In this document: positions 35,342 to 43,451 of the stretch, one piece after another | How positions within the stretch are numbered: the first letter of the stretch is position 1 | Layout of the letters: each line of letters starts with the position of its first letter | NCBI GenBank assembly: GCA_946497035.1 | Contig: CAMMIW010000006.1 | Location: forward strand, 32,786-96,785 | Reading direction: 5' to 3' | Origin: an uncultured Eubacteriaceae bacterium | GTDB lineage: Bacteria; Bacillota; Clostridia; Lachnospirales; CAG-274 | Length of the DNA: 64,000 nucleotides | Program-made: the position numbers and the translations under genes | The notes under the pieces: model-generated | What the model was told of the DNA's origin: nothing | Database searches by the model: none | The model's input: only the letters and a program-made list of their open reading frames with translations

Positions 35342-35370
35342 ATTATATAAAATACACCTATATATGTCAA
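35342..35370 (-). promoter_or_regulatory. Consensus promoter of alaS
   Basis: Read leftward the boxes are TTGACA (35365-35370), 17 bp, TATAAT (35342-35347). The leader is only ~25 nt, too short for a T-box riboswitch. Confidence 0.85.
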
Positions 35371-35430
35371 CTTTTTGTAAATTTTAATGTTATATCTATA
35401 ATATAATTTATCATATTAATTAATATTTTA

Positions 35431-36036
35431 CTAATTATTTTTATTAGTTTCTATTGTATTTAAAAAAGTTACTGTAACTACTAAACCTTTATCACAATCT
35501 ACATCCCTAAAATCTTGGTTATGTTCTAATTCTAATTTGCTATAATCTTTAAATCCAAATTTTTTAAATAATATTATTTCTTTATCTAGCTCTATTTTTT
35601 GTTTATCATCTAAAAAGCTAAAAATATTTTCCATATTTTTAAAATCTGTACTATATTTATAGTTAGTTAAATTTGTATGAGAGTTTACAGTTTTATATAT
35701 TTTAATAAAATTACTAGATATATCTAATTTTAAATATAAATTATCGTTTATATATTGGCTACTTATCTGACTAAAAGTTGTTTTTACATTTTTCCAGCTA
35801 TTCCCTTCTTTTTCCCATATGTTAATATACATAGCATTAATATTTTCATTTATTTTACATCTAAATTCGCTAGACATATTTTCAGATGAATTTTTATTTC
35901 TTGTTATATTTTTTATGTAAATACTATTACTTGTTATTTTTTTATTAGTATAAAATAACAATAATATAAATATCAATATTATACCTAAAAATATAATAAT
36001 TTTTTGTTTTCTTAAATTTTTAATATTATTCCTCAT
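35431..36036 (-). CDS. Single-pass membrane or secreted protein of unknown function
   Basis: I do not recognise this ~201-residue protein. A basic N-terminus (NNIKNLRKQK) and one hydrophobic segment (~residues 12-30) anchor it, and a polar Asn/Lys/Ser-rich domain follows, ending DKGLVVTVTFLNTIETNKN. I use the ATG at 36036; another in-frame ATG lies at 36054 and cannot be excluded. The upstream remnant at 36026-36255 ends in a similar motif, so this may be one of two tandem relatives. Confidence 0.65.
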   Translation of the reverse strand: MRNNIKNLRKQKIIIFLGIILIFILLLFYTNKKITSNSIYIKNITRNKNSSENMSSEFRCKINENINAMYINIWEKEGNSWKNVKTTFSQISSQYINDNLYLKLDISSNFIKIYKTVNSHTNLTNYKYSTDFKNMENIFSFLDDKQKIELDKEIILFKKFGFKDYSKLELEHNQDFRDVDCDKGLVVTVTFLNTIETNKNN

Positions 36037-36255
36037 TAAGTATGTCTTCTCCATTTTTTCTTCATTAAAAAAAGTTATTGTTGCAACTATTGCCTCATTT
36101 GCTTGAGCTAAATTTTTTATATGATTATCTTCATAATTAATACCAATATTTTATATAGATCCAGGACATATTATGATAGTTTTATGTTTTTTATGTAAGC
36201 TAATAATATCTAAAATTATTACAAATAAAATTATAACTATAAATTTCTTTTTCAT
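36026..36255 (-). pseudogene. Broken small secreted-protein gene upstream of the 201-residue ORF
   Basis: An ATG at 36255 opens a signal-like N-terminus (KKKFIVIILFVIILDIISL) that hits TAA after 34 codons. The same frame then continues without interruption through NIGINYEDNHIKNLAQ and IVATITFF. If the run of six A near 36057 had one more base, the frame would end at a TAA (36026-36028) overlapping the next start, the usual operon arrangement. One nonsense change and one A deletion would therefore explain the break. The ancestral product would be about 76 residues; its function is unknown. Confidence 0.5.
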
Positions 36256-36317
36256 AATATTATCTCATTATATGTAAAATAATGTTAGCTATGAACAACT
36301 AATATATATAAAATAAA

Positions 36318-36341
36318 CCTTTATCTTAATTAAGATAAAGG
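36318..36341 (-). terminator. Terminator after dnaB
   Basis: A perfect 24-bp palindrome (CCTTTATCTTAA with its complement) is followed on the minus strand by TTTATTTTATAT, just beyond the dnaB stop at 36348. Confidence 0.75.
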
Positions 36342-36347
36342 CAATTT

Positions 36348-37706
36348 TTACAAGTCGTTATATGTTCTTTCTAGATTAGCAAATTTTGTATATTGCCCAA
36401 GCCAACTAAGATTTACTGTACCAACTGAACCATTTCTTTGTTTAGCAATAATAACCTCTGCTTGTCCTTTTTTTTCTGTTTCTGGGTTATAATATTCCTC
36501 TCTATATAAAAAACAAACTAAATCTGCATCTTGTTCTATAGCTCCAGATTCTCTTAAATCTGATAGCATAGGCTTAGGTGGCTTTCTTTGTTCTACCGCT
36601 CTGCTAAGCTGAGAAAGAGCAACAACTGGTACATTAAGCTCTCTAGCCAAACCTTTTAACCCTCTAGATATATTAGATATTTCTTGTTGTCTATTTTCAT
36701 TTTTACCGCTACCATTCATAAGCTGGAGATAATCTATAACAACAAGACCTAAATCTTTTTCTTTTTTTAACCTTCTACACTTTGCTCTAAGCTCGGGCAT
36801 AGTTATAGAAGATTTATCATCTATATATATAGGGGCTTCTGATAAAGAGCTAACGGCTTCAGCTATTTTATACCAATCATCAGATTGTATATCTCCTGTT
36901 CTAAGCTTTTGAGCATCAACCAAAGCCTCTGTACAAATCATACGGTTAACTAACTGTTCTTTAGACATTTCAAGGCTAAATATAGCCGTTGTAACCTTTT
37001 TATATAAAGCGGCGTGTTGTGCTATATTAATAACAAAAGCTGTTTTACCCATCGATGGCCTACCTGCAATAAGTATAAAATCTGAATTTTGTAAGCCAGA
37101 CGTTTTTATATCAAAATCTATAAAACCTGTTTCTATCCCTGTAACTTTGCTTTTATTTCTAAAAAGGGCTTCTATTTTTTCAATAGAAGTTTCTAAAACT
37201 TGACTAATAGGCGAAAAATCATCTAAATTGTTGTTATCGCCTACACTGTCTATAATTTTTTCTGCTTTTTCAACAATATTTTCTATAGGTTGTGTATTAT
37301 CAAAAGTTAAAGCATTAATATCTTTAGAGGCTTTTAAAATTTTTCTTCTTATAGATTTTTCTTTCACAATATCTGCATATTGTTTTGTTAATGCACTTGT
37401 AGAAACTATGTTATAGAGCTCCACTATATATTCATAGCCACCTACATTATTAAGCATATTCATACTTTCTAATTTGTTTTTTAATGTAATAATATCTACA
37501 GATTGGTTGTTAGAATACATATCTATAATAGCATCAAATAATATTTTATGTTCTGGGCGATAAAAATCATCTGGTTTTAATAATTCATAGGCAGTAGAAA
37601 TACCGTCTATGTCAAATATCATACTACTAATAACCGCTTGTTCTGCTTCAAAATCATTAGGTGGTATTTCTGGATTTATATTAAAATTAATATTTTTTTC
37701 TGCCAT
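36348..37706 (-). CDS. dnaB: Replicative DNA helicase DnaB
   Basis: This is the hexameric replicative helicase (called dnaC in B. subtilis). The N-terminal domain (residues ~10-110) and the RecA-like C-terminal domain with Walker A GRPSMGKTA are clear, with the Walker B LGLVVIDYLQLM and a following ENRQQEISNISRGLKG block. 452 residues is standard. It is the last gene of the gdpP-rplI-dnaB operon, the normal Firmicutes arrangement, 8 bp after rplI. No intein is seen. Confidence 0.97.
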   Translation of the reverse strand: MAEKNINFNINPEIPPNDFEAEQAVISSMIFDIDGISTAYELLKPDDFYRPEHKILFDAIIDMYSNNQSVDIITLKNKLESMNMLNNVGGYEYIVELYNIVSTSALTKQYADIVKEKSIRRKILKASKDINALTFDNTQPIENIVEKAEKIIDSVGDNNNLDDFSPISQVLETSIEKIEALFRNKSKVTGIETGFIDFDIKTSGLQNSDFILIAGRPSMGKTAFVINIAQHAALYKKVTTAIFSLEMSKEQLVNRMICTEALVDAQKLRTGDIQSDDWYKIAEAVSSLSEAPIYIDDKSSITMPELRAKCRRLKKEKDLGLVVIDYLQLMNGSGKNENRQQEISNISRGLKGLARELNVPVVALSQLSRAVEQRKPPKPMLSDLRESGAIEQDADLVCFLYREEYYNPETEKKGQAEVIIAKQRNGSVGTVNLSWLGQYTKFANLERTYNDL

Positions 37707-37714
37707 AATTTTAC

Positions 37715-38164
37715 CTATTTTTGCTCATTAATAGTAACTTTTAATGTAACTGTAACCTTTGGATGTAATTTTACAGTGGCTTCTTTTTCACCTAAAGCTT
37801 TTATAGGACTTGATAAAATAATTTTCTTTTTATCAACCTCTATATTTGCTTGTTCTTTTAAAGCATTGGCTATCTCTTTATTTGTAACTGTTCCAAAAAG
37901 TTTGCCATTACTACCAAGCTTTACATTTATTTGTAAATTTTTAGCCTCTATTTCTTTGCCAAGAGCTACCGCATTGTCATATTCTTCTTGTCTTTTAGCA
38001 TCTTCTATTTTTTTAATATTATCCATTTTTGTAAGGTTATTTTTATCGGCAGGTACTGCTAATTTTTTAGGTAACAAAAAGTTTTTAGCATAACCATCAT
38101 TAGCGTTTATTATTTGATCTTTTTTACCTACACCTTTTACATCTTCAAGTAATATAACTTTCAT
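37715..38164 (-). CDS. rplI: Ribosomal protein bL9
   Basis: bL9 is the elongated large-subunit ribosomal protein. The N-terminal MKVILLEDVKGVGKKDQI and GYAKNFLLPKKLA are diagnostic, followed by the long linker helix and the C-terminal domain ending VKLHPKVTVTLKV. I start at the ATG at 38164 (149 residues), 8 nt after AAGGAGGA, which lies in the last codons of gdpP. The gene starts 1 nt after the gdpP stop. Confidence 0.97.
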   Translation of the reverse strand: MKVILLEDVKGVGKKDQIINANDGYAKNFLLPKKLAVPADKNNLTKMDNIKKIEDAKRQEEYDNAVALGKEIEAKNLQINVKLGSNGKLFGTVTNKEIANALKEQANIEVDKKKIILSSPIKALGEKEATVKLHPKVTVTLKVTINEQK

Positions 38165-38165
38165 T

Positions 38166-39866
38166 CTATTCTTCCTCCTTAAAATATTCATCTATTGCTT
38201 CTTTTAGCATATTTATTGCCTCATCAATAGTAACATCTTTTATTTGTGTGGCAGATATAGACTGATGCCCACCTCCGCCAAGTTTTTCCATTATAATTTG
38301 AACATTTACTTCACCAAAGCTTCTAGCACTAATAGATATTTTATCATTTAACCTACAAAGCACAAAGCTAGCGTTAATATTATCTATATTTAAAAGCTCA
38401 TCACAGGCTTGTGCAACAACTAAAAGAGGGTTTTCCACATCAATATCTAAAATAGATATAGCTAGGTTATCTCTATATAATTTCATATTAGAAACTACGC
38501 TAGCTCTAGCATTATAACAATCTAGGCTATTTTTAAATAACTTTTTAACTCTTATTGTATCTGCACCTTTTTTCTTTAAAAAGGCCGCCGCTTCAAAAGT
38601 TTTTATACCTGTTTTAAATGCAAAATTTTTAGTATCTACAATAATGCCTGCTAATATAGAGTCTGCCTCAACTTGCTTTATAGCTATATTTTTATTAATA
38701 TACATAAGCATCTCTGTTATAAGCTCACAGGTAGAAGAGGCATAAGGCTCGTGATATGTTAAAACAGCATTTTCTATATAATCTACCCCTTTTCTATGGT
38801 GGTCAAAAACTACTATTTTTTTAACTTTATCTACAAGCTCAGGGCATTCACAAAGACCTTGCTTATAAACATCTACTATAATTAACAAAGTTTTTCTATT
38901 AACAAGCTTCAAGGCCTCTTCTGAAGATATAAAAGCATCTTTATATTTTTCGTCTTTTATAACTCTATCATATAAATAAGATACAGAAGAGGTAACATCA
39001 TTTAAAACTATTTTACAGTTTTTATCTAGAGCAGAAACAATAGAAAAAACGCCTATACCAGCTCCCATACAGTCTAAATCTGTATATCTATGCCCCATAA
39101 TAATAACGTTTGATGCATCTTCTATAAGCTCTGTTAATGCATATGCTTTAACCCTTGCTCGAACTCTAGAGTTTCTATTACCCTCTTTAGAGTGGCCACC
39201 AAAAAATTGATAATTTTCACCATTTTTAATAACAACTTGATCTCCGCCACGGCTAAGGGCAAGATCTATAGATACTCTAGCAAATTCCATATTTTCATCT
39301 AAATTTTCGCCGTTTGTGCCTATACCTATAGACAATGTAATAGGTATAGTATTACCCATATCTATTTCTCTAATGTTATCTAATATATTAAATCTTTCTT
39401 CTTTAAGCTCTTCTAAACTTTGCTTAGATATAATAAGTATATATTTATCTTTTTCAAATTTTTTAACAACACCGCCCAAATCTTTTGCCATTTTTTTTAT
39501 TTTTCTATCTACAATAGCAAGTATAAGAGGGTGTCTAAATTCTTCTAAACTATCTAAAACCTCATCATAATTATCAATAACTATCAAACCTACAGATGTT
39601 TTATATTTATCCATTATTTTTATTTCACTAAAAAACAAATGATAGTTTTGCTCACATTTTTTTATAAAAATATTATATCCTTTTTGGTTTATTATACATT
39701 GATATTCTTCTTTATCAAAATTAAAATCTTCTAATATTTCTTTAATGTTGTTTTTATTTTCTATATGAGGCAAAATATCTTTTTCAAAAACATTGTTATA
39801 AGAAATAAACATTCCATCTGGTGCTATTTTTAAAGCACTAAAAGGTATATTATCAAAATTTTTCAT
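38166..39866 (-). CDS. gdpP: GdpP-type cyclic-di-AMP phosphodiesterase without membrane anchor
   Basis: GdpP hydrolyses the essential second messenger c-di-AMP. The product has an N-terminal PAS-like region (~1-85), a degenerate GGDEF domain (~88-215) and a DHH-DHHA1 phosphodiesterase with H259-x3-D263-x-D265, D355-H356-H357 and a GGGGHQ motif near the end. All DHH ligands I can locate are present, so it should be active. It is 566 residues against about 650, because the two N-terminal membrane helices normally present are missing. The gene is first of gdpP-rplI-dnaB. Confidence 0.92.
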   Translation of the reverse strand: MKNFDNIPFSALKIAPDGMFISYNNVFEKDILPHIENKNNIKEILEDFNFDKEEYQCIINQKGYNIFIKKCEQNYHLFFSEIKIMDKYKTSVGLIVIDNYDEVLDSLEEFRHPLILAIVDRKIKKMAKDLGGVVKKFEKDKYILIISKQSLEELKEERFNILDNIREIDMGNTIPITLSIGIGTNGENLDENMEFARVSIDLALSRGGDQVVIKNGENYQFFGGHSKEGNRNSRVRARVKAYALTELIEDASNVIIMGHRYTDLDCMGAGIGVFSIVSALDKNCKIVLNDVTSSVSYLYDRVIKDEKYKDAFISSEEALKLVNRKTLLIIVDVYKQGLCECPELVDKVKKIVVFDHHRKGVDYIENAVLTYHEPYASSTCELITEMLMYINKNIAIKQVEADSILAGIIVDTKNFAFKTGIKTFEAAAFLKKKGADTIRVKKLFKNSLDCYNARASVVSNMKLYRDNLAISILDIDVENPLLVVAQACDELLNIDNINASFVLCRLNDKISISARSFGEVNVQIIMEKLGGGGHQSISATQIKDVTIDEAINMLKEAIDEYFKEEE

Positions 39867-39921
39867 AATAAATCCTCTCTCTATAAAATCTTAAAAAGAT
39901 TAAGAAAAACAATTTTTAATG

Positions 39922-40233
39922 TTATAGTTTGTTAAAATATCTTAAAAGCTCTTTAACATCTTCGTTGAAAATATCTGTTTCGTCTAAAACGCCTATTTTT
40001 AATTTTTTATTTATTTTTAAAAGTAAAGTTTCTGGGCTTATACCAATTTTTTTAGCAAGTATATATATTAATATAGTTAAATCTGCAAATATTTCTATTT
40101 TATCTGCCTCTGTGCTATCTGGTTGTATAAAGCTATTGTGTAAATCTGAAACACCTGCTAATATTTGCCCTTTTAATATTTCTATCATTTTAATATTTTT
40201 TGTAATATCTAGCTGATTATCAAAATTTATCAT
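39922..40233 (-). CDS. MazG-like family protein (PF12643-type)
   Basis: A 103-residue all-helical protein starting DNQLDITKNIKMIEILKG with a central FADLTILIYILAKKIGISPE, matching a short MazG-like family common in Clostridia next to gdpP and dnaB. The full MazG metal set (EExxE...ExxD) is not clear, so pyrophosphatase activity is doubtful. It ends 55 bp before gdpP on the same strand. Confidence 0.75.
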   Translation of the reverse strand: MINFDNQLDITKNIKMIEILKGQILAGVSDLHNSFIQPDSTEADKIEIFADLTILIYILAKKIGISPETLLLKINKKLKIGVLDETDIFNEDVKELLRYFNKL

Positions 40234-40385
40234 AATATCCCCTCATAAAATATTATTTAATACCTATATAAATATTGTCTTAATAATATTTTACTAGGTT
40301 ATGTATATTTTATCAAATATTATAAAAAACAAAAAATATCAAAATAAAACACCTATTAGTATTTTAACACATTTTATCTATTTTT

Positions 40386-41228
40386 TCAACATTTATCTAG
40401 TTTTAAAGATGTTACTTTTTCTAATATCGCATTAATTTGTCCGCCTAATAAAAGAACTAAAGATATCATATTTATCCATATAACTAAAACAAATATACTA
40501 CCTATACTTCCATAAATTTTAGAATACCTAGAAAAATTATTTATATAAATATTAAACCCTTTAGAAAGAATAAGCCAACCTAAAACAGATATTATAGCCC
40601 CTGGCAATATACCCTTTAATGTAACTTTTTTACATATTGCTATTTTATATATAACCAATACCATAACTAATAAAACACATATTATAAACGTATGTAAAAA
40701 AGCACTATCTAAAAAATAAGGTATAAATTCTAATGAAGTATATTTTATAATAAGGCTTTCTATATAATCGCTAAATATAAATAACAATAAAGATATGTTA
40801 ACTAAAATTGTAAATAAAAAAACTAACATAATGCTGGTTATTCTCTTTAACAAAAAGTTTCTTTTATCTTCTATCTCATATACCCTATTAAGTCCTTGTA
40901 TAATAGAATTAAATCCGTTAGATGAGCTATATATGGTTACCAAAAAACTGGTAGATAATAAGCTTACACTTTTTGTATTTATAACCTCATCTAAAAATAA
41001 TAATAATAATTGTGCTATAGGCTTTGGTAAATTTTTGCTAGCCTCTACCACATAAATTTCTATATCAAAATTAAAAAACCCAACTAATGTCATAATAAAT
41101 ATTATAAAAGGAAATATTGATAACAATAAGCTATATGTTAAAGCATTAGACATTAACATAAGCTCATTTTCACTTGTTTTTTTTATTAAAACTTTTATAA
41201 ATTTTATAAAATTAGAAATTATATTCAT
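40386..41228 (-). CDS. YihY/BrkB family membrane protein
   Basis: The 280-residue product has about six membrane helices and the family stretches ALTYSLLLSIFPFIIF near the N-terminus and FNIYINNFSRYSKIYGSIGS in the second half. The family (often mislabelled ribonuclease BN) has no settled function. I start at the ATG at 41228, 5 nt after GGAGG. A start four codons upstream would translate the Shine-Dalgarno. Confidence 0.9.
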   Translation of the reverse strand: MNIISNFIKFIKVLIKKTSENELMLMSNALTYSLLLSIFPFIIFIMTLVGFFNFDIEIYVVEASKNLPKPIAQLLLLFLDEVINTKSVSLLSTSFLVTIYSSSNGFNSIIQGLNRVYEIEDKRNFLLKRITSIMLVFLFTILVNISLLLFIFSDYIESLIIKYTSLEFIPYFLDSAFLHTFIICVLLVMVLVIYKIAICKKVTLKGILPGAIISVLGWLILSKGFNIYINNFSRYSKIYGSIGSIFVLVIWINMISLVLLLGGQINAILEKVTSLKLDKC

Positions 41229-41283
41229 AAACACCTCCATATTTTTAATTTTATTGTGATTATAACATAATTATAACAAAATT

Positions 41284-41318
41284 AAAAGTAAGTATAAATA
41301 ATATTTATACTTACTTTT
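41284..41318 (-). terminator. Terminator after dacF
   Basis: 17-bp perfect arms (41284-41300 and 41302-41318) meet at a single base, and the minus strand continues CTTTTAATTTTG. It lies 8 bp beyond the dacF stop. Confidence 0.75.
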
Positions 41319-41325
41319 GTAAAAT

Positions 41326-42513
41326 TTATACTACCCAATCAATTATTAGCTTTCTAAATATATCGCCTAATGATGCCTTATTTACATCTTCTTCTGCTAA
41401 AATATCTATCCTACCTATTTCTTCACCTTCATAAGTATAAATGGCCTCTCCTATTTTAGTACCTTTAATAATAGGTGCTTTTATACCTTCTACCATTTGT
41501 ATATCTTTTTGTATATCGGTAGATGCTCCCTTTTTTATAACAAAGCTTGCTGGTTTTTCTATAACACCATTTACAACAGGTTTTTCTCCTTTATATACAT
41601 TTGTATAGCCTATATTTTTACCTTCTTCATCTAATTGTACCACTTGATAGTTGGCAAAACCATAATCAAGCATCTTAGCTACCTCTTGAAATCTAACTTT
41701 AGGGTCTGGTGATGCCATAACAACTGCTATAAGAGAAAGTCCATCTCTTTCTGCTGTTCCTGACAAACAATATAAAGCTTTTTTTGTAGAGCCTGTTTTT
41801 AAGCCTGTTGCTCCGTCATACATTTTTAATAGTTTATTAGTATTAGTAAGACCAAACTCTGTTTCGCCTTTTTTTGTTTTATGTGTAATTGTATCTTGCC
41901 ATTTTGTAGTAAACTCTTTTACCTCAGGATATTTTGTCATAAGCTCTCTACTTATAATAGCTATATCTCTAGCGCTCATATAATGGTTAACTGTATCTGT
42001 ATCTAACCCACAAGCATTTTCAAAATTTGTATTTTCCATACCAAGCTCTTTTGCCTTTTGATTCATAAGCTTAACGAACTCTTCTTGGCCACCTGCTATA
42101 TGCTCTGCCATTGCAACCGCCGCATCATTGGCAGATGCTATAGCTATAGATTTCGTAAGAGTTTTTACATCTTGTTTTTCCATAGGCTCTAAAAATATTT
42201 GTGAACCTCCCATACTTGCAGCATATTCACTAACAGTTACCGTATCTTCCCATTTTATTTTACCATTTTCTATAGCCTCATATATTAAATATAACGTCAT
42301 TACTTTTGTAACACTAGCAGGGGGTAGCTTTTCATCAGGATTTTTTTCATATAATATTTTACCTGTTGTAGCCTCCATAAGTATGGCAGATTTTGCTAAG
42401 ATATCTAAATTTTCTGTTTGTTGTTTTGGTTGTTGTTCATTAGCTAATGTTATAAAACTATTAGTAAATATAAATATTGATAGCATAAAAAATATTAATA
42501 TTTTTTTATTCAT
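41326..42513 (-). CDS. dacF: D-alanyl-D-alanine carboxypeptidase (DacF/PBP5 type)
   Basis: This penicillin-binding protein trims the terminal D-Ala from peptidoglycan stem peptides. A signal peptide (~1-24) precedes the S11 peptidase domain with S67-x-x-K70 (PPASVTK), S127-A-N129 and K239-T-G241, then a C-terminal PBP5-type domain and an amphipathic end (DIFRKLIIDWVV) typical for membrane attachment. I start at the ATG at 42513 (395 residues), 7 nt after GGGAGG. Confidence 0.95.
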   Translation of the reverse strand: MNKKILIFFMLSIFIFTNSFITLANEQQPKQQTENLDILAKSAILMEATTGKILYEKNPDEKLPPASVTKVMTLYLIYEAIENGKIKWEDTVTVSEYAASMGGSQIFLEPMEKQDVKTLTKSIAIASANDAAVAMAEHIAGGQEEFVKLMNQKAKELGMENTNFENACGLDTDTVNHYMSARDIAIISRELMTKYPEVKEFTTKWQDTITHKTKKGETEFGLTNTNKLLKMYDGATGLKTGSTKKALYCLSGTAERDGLSLIAVVMASPDPKVRFQEVAKMLDYGFANYQVVQLDEEGKNIGYTNVYKGEKPVVNGVIEKPASFVIKKGASTDIQKDIQMVEGIKAPIIKGTKIGEAIYTYEGEEIGRIDILAEEDVNKASLGDIFRKLIIDWVV

Positions 42514-42645
42514 ATAATAACCTCCCATAAATTTTACCTATAAATTTATATTTTACTAAAATTTTTATTTTATTCATTTTTATTTTATTCGTTTTAATAT
42601 AAAATAAATATTAAAAAACTTATCTTAAAATATTTTAATAATTAC

Positions 42646-42678
42646 AAAAAGAGCGTAGACTTTATCTACACTCTTTTT
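42646..42678 (-). terminator. Terminator after treR
   Basis: A 14-bp stem (42646-42659 with 42665-42678, one G-U) and 5-nt loop overlap the treR stop codon. A-rich plus-strand sequence gives a short U-tract. The apex TAGACTTTATCTA belongs to the shared hairpin motif. Confidence 0.75.
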
Positions 42679-43393
42679 ATAGTTTATTTCTCCTTGCAAA
42701 ATCTACAAAAACAAATTTATCTGGTCTATGTCTAGATTCGGTATATTGAAAAAGGCTTGTATCCTCTAAATATGTATAGCTTCTAACAACAACAACCATA
42801 TCATATTCTTTTAAATCTAAATATTTTTTATCTTCTTCTGTAGATTTTTCAACTGTTATTTGTTTTTTTGCATAAGCTATTTTTAAATGAAGAGTATCTT
42901 CTATATATTCATATATAGAATTTTGGCAAATATGAAAAGTTAAATCACTAACAAATTTTTGTAAAATATAGTCTTTATCTAATATAATATTTTCTTCATC
43001 TATTTTTCTCGTTCTAAATATTTTCCAAACCTTTTGATTTTTATTAATATTTAAATAATTACAAACATTTTTATCTGGAGATATACATTGTAATATTTTT
43101 ACATCTGTGCTAAAGGTTTTGCCTAATTGTTTGCCAAGTTCTTTAAAGCTAACTACCCCCGATACAGGAAAAGTAAATCTATTTATATCTAAAACAAAAG
43201 AACCTTTTCCTTGAGCTTTTTGAATATATCCTTCTTGTGTTAAAATATTTAAAGATTTTCTAATAGTATCTCTAGATACATTGTAATCTTTCATAAGCTT
43301 ACTTTCTGAAGGTAACAAATCATTTGCTTTATAATAGCCTGTTTTTATTTTTTCTGCCAAATCGTTATATATAGTTAAATATTTATTATTCAT
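42677..43393 (-). CDS. treR: Trehalose operon repressor TreR (GntR family)
   Basis: TreR represses trehalose uptake genes and is released by trehalose-6-phosphate. The N-terminal GntR helix-turn-helix (LLPSESKLMKDYNVSRDTIRK) and a UTRA ligand domain (VVSFKELGKQLGK, then a C-terminal SRHRPDKFVFVDFARR) are clear. The ATG at 43393 gives 238 residues, the same as B. subtilis TreR, and is preceded by GGGTGA. It is last in treB-treC-treR. A likely operator lies before treB. Confidence 0.93.
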   Translation of the reverse strand: MNNKYLTIYNDLAEKIKTGYYKANDLLPSESKLMKDYNVSRDTIRKSLNILTQEGYIQKAQGKGSFVLDINRFTFPVSGVVSFKELGKQLGKTFSTDVKILQCISPDKNVCNYLNINKNQKVWKIFRTRKIDEENIILDKDYILQKFVSDLTFHICQNSIYEYIEDTLHLKIAYAKKQITVEKSTEEDKKYLDLKEYDMVVVVRSYTYLEDTSLFQYTESRHRPDKFVFVDFARRNKL

Positions 43394-43451
43394 AAAATCA
43401 CCCAATAAATATTTTATCACATTTTAATTTTAACTGAAATATTAAAAATTA

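Noticed and set aside
35311..35430. T-box riboswitch before alaS
   Set aside because: The promoter is only ~25 nt from the start of the gene, leaving no room for a specifier loop and antiterminator.
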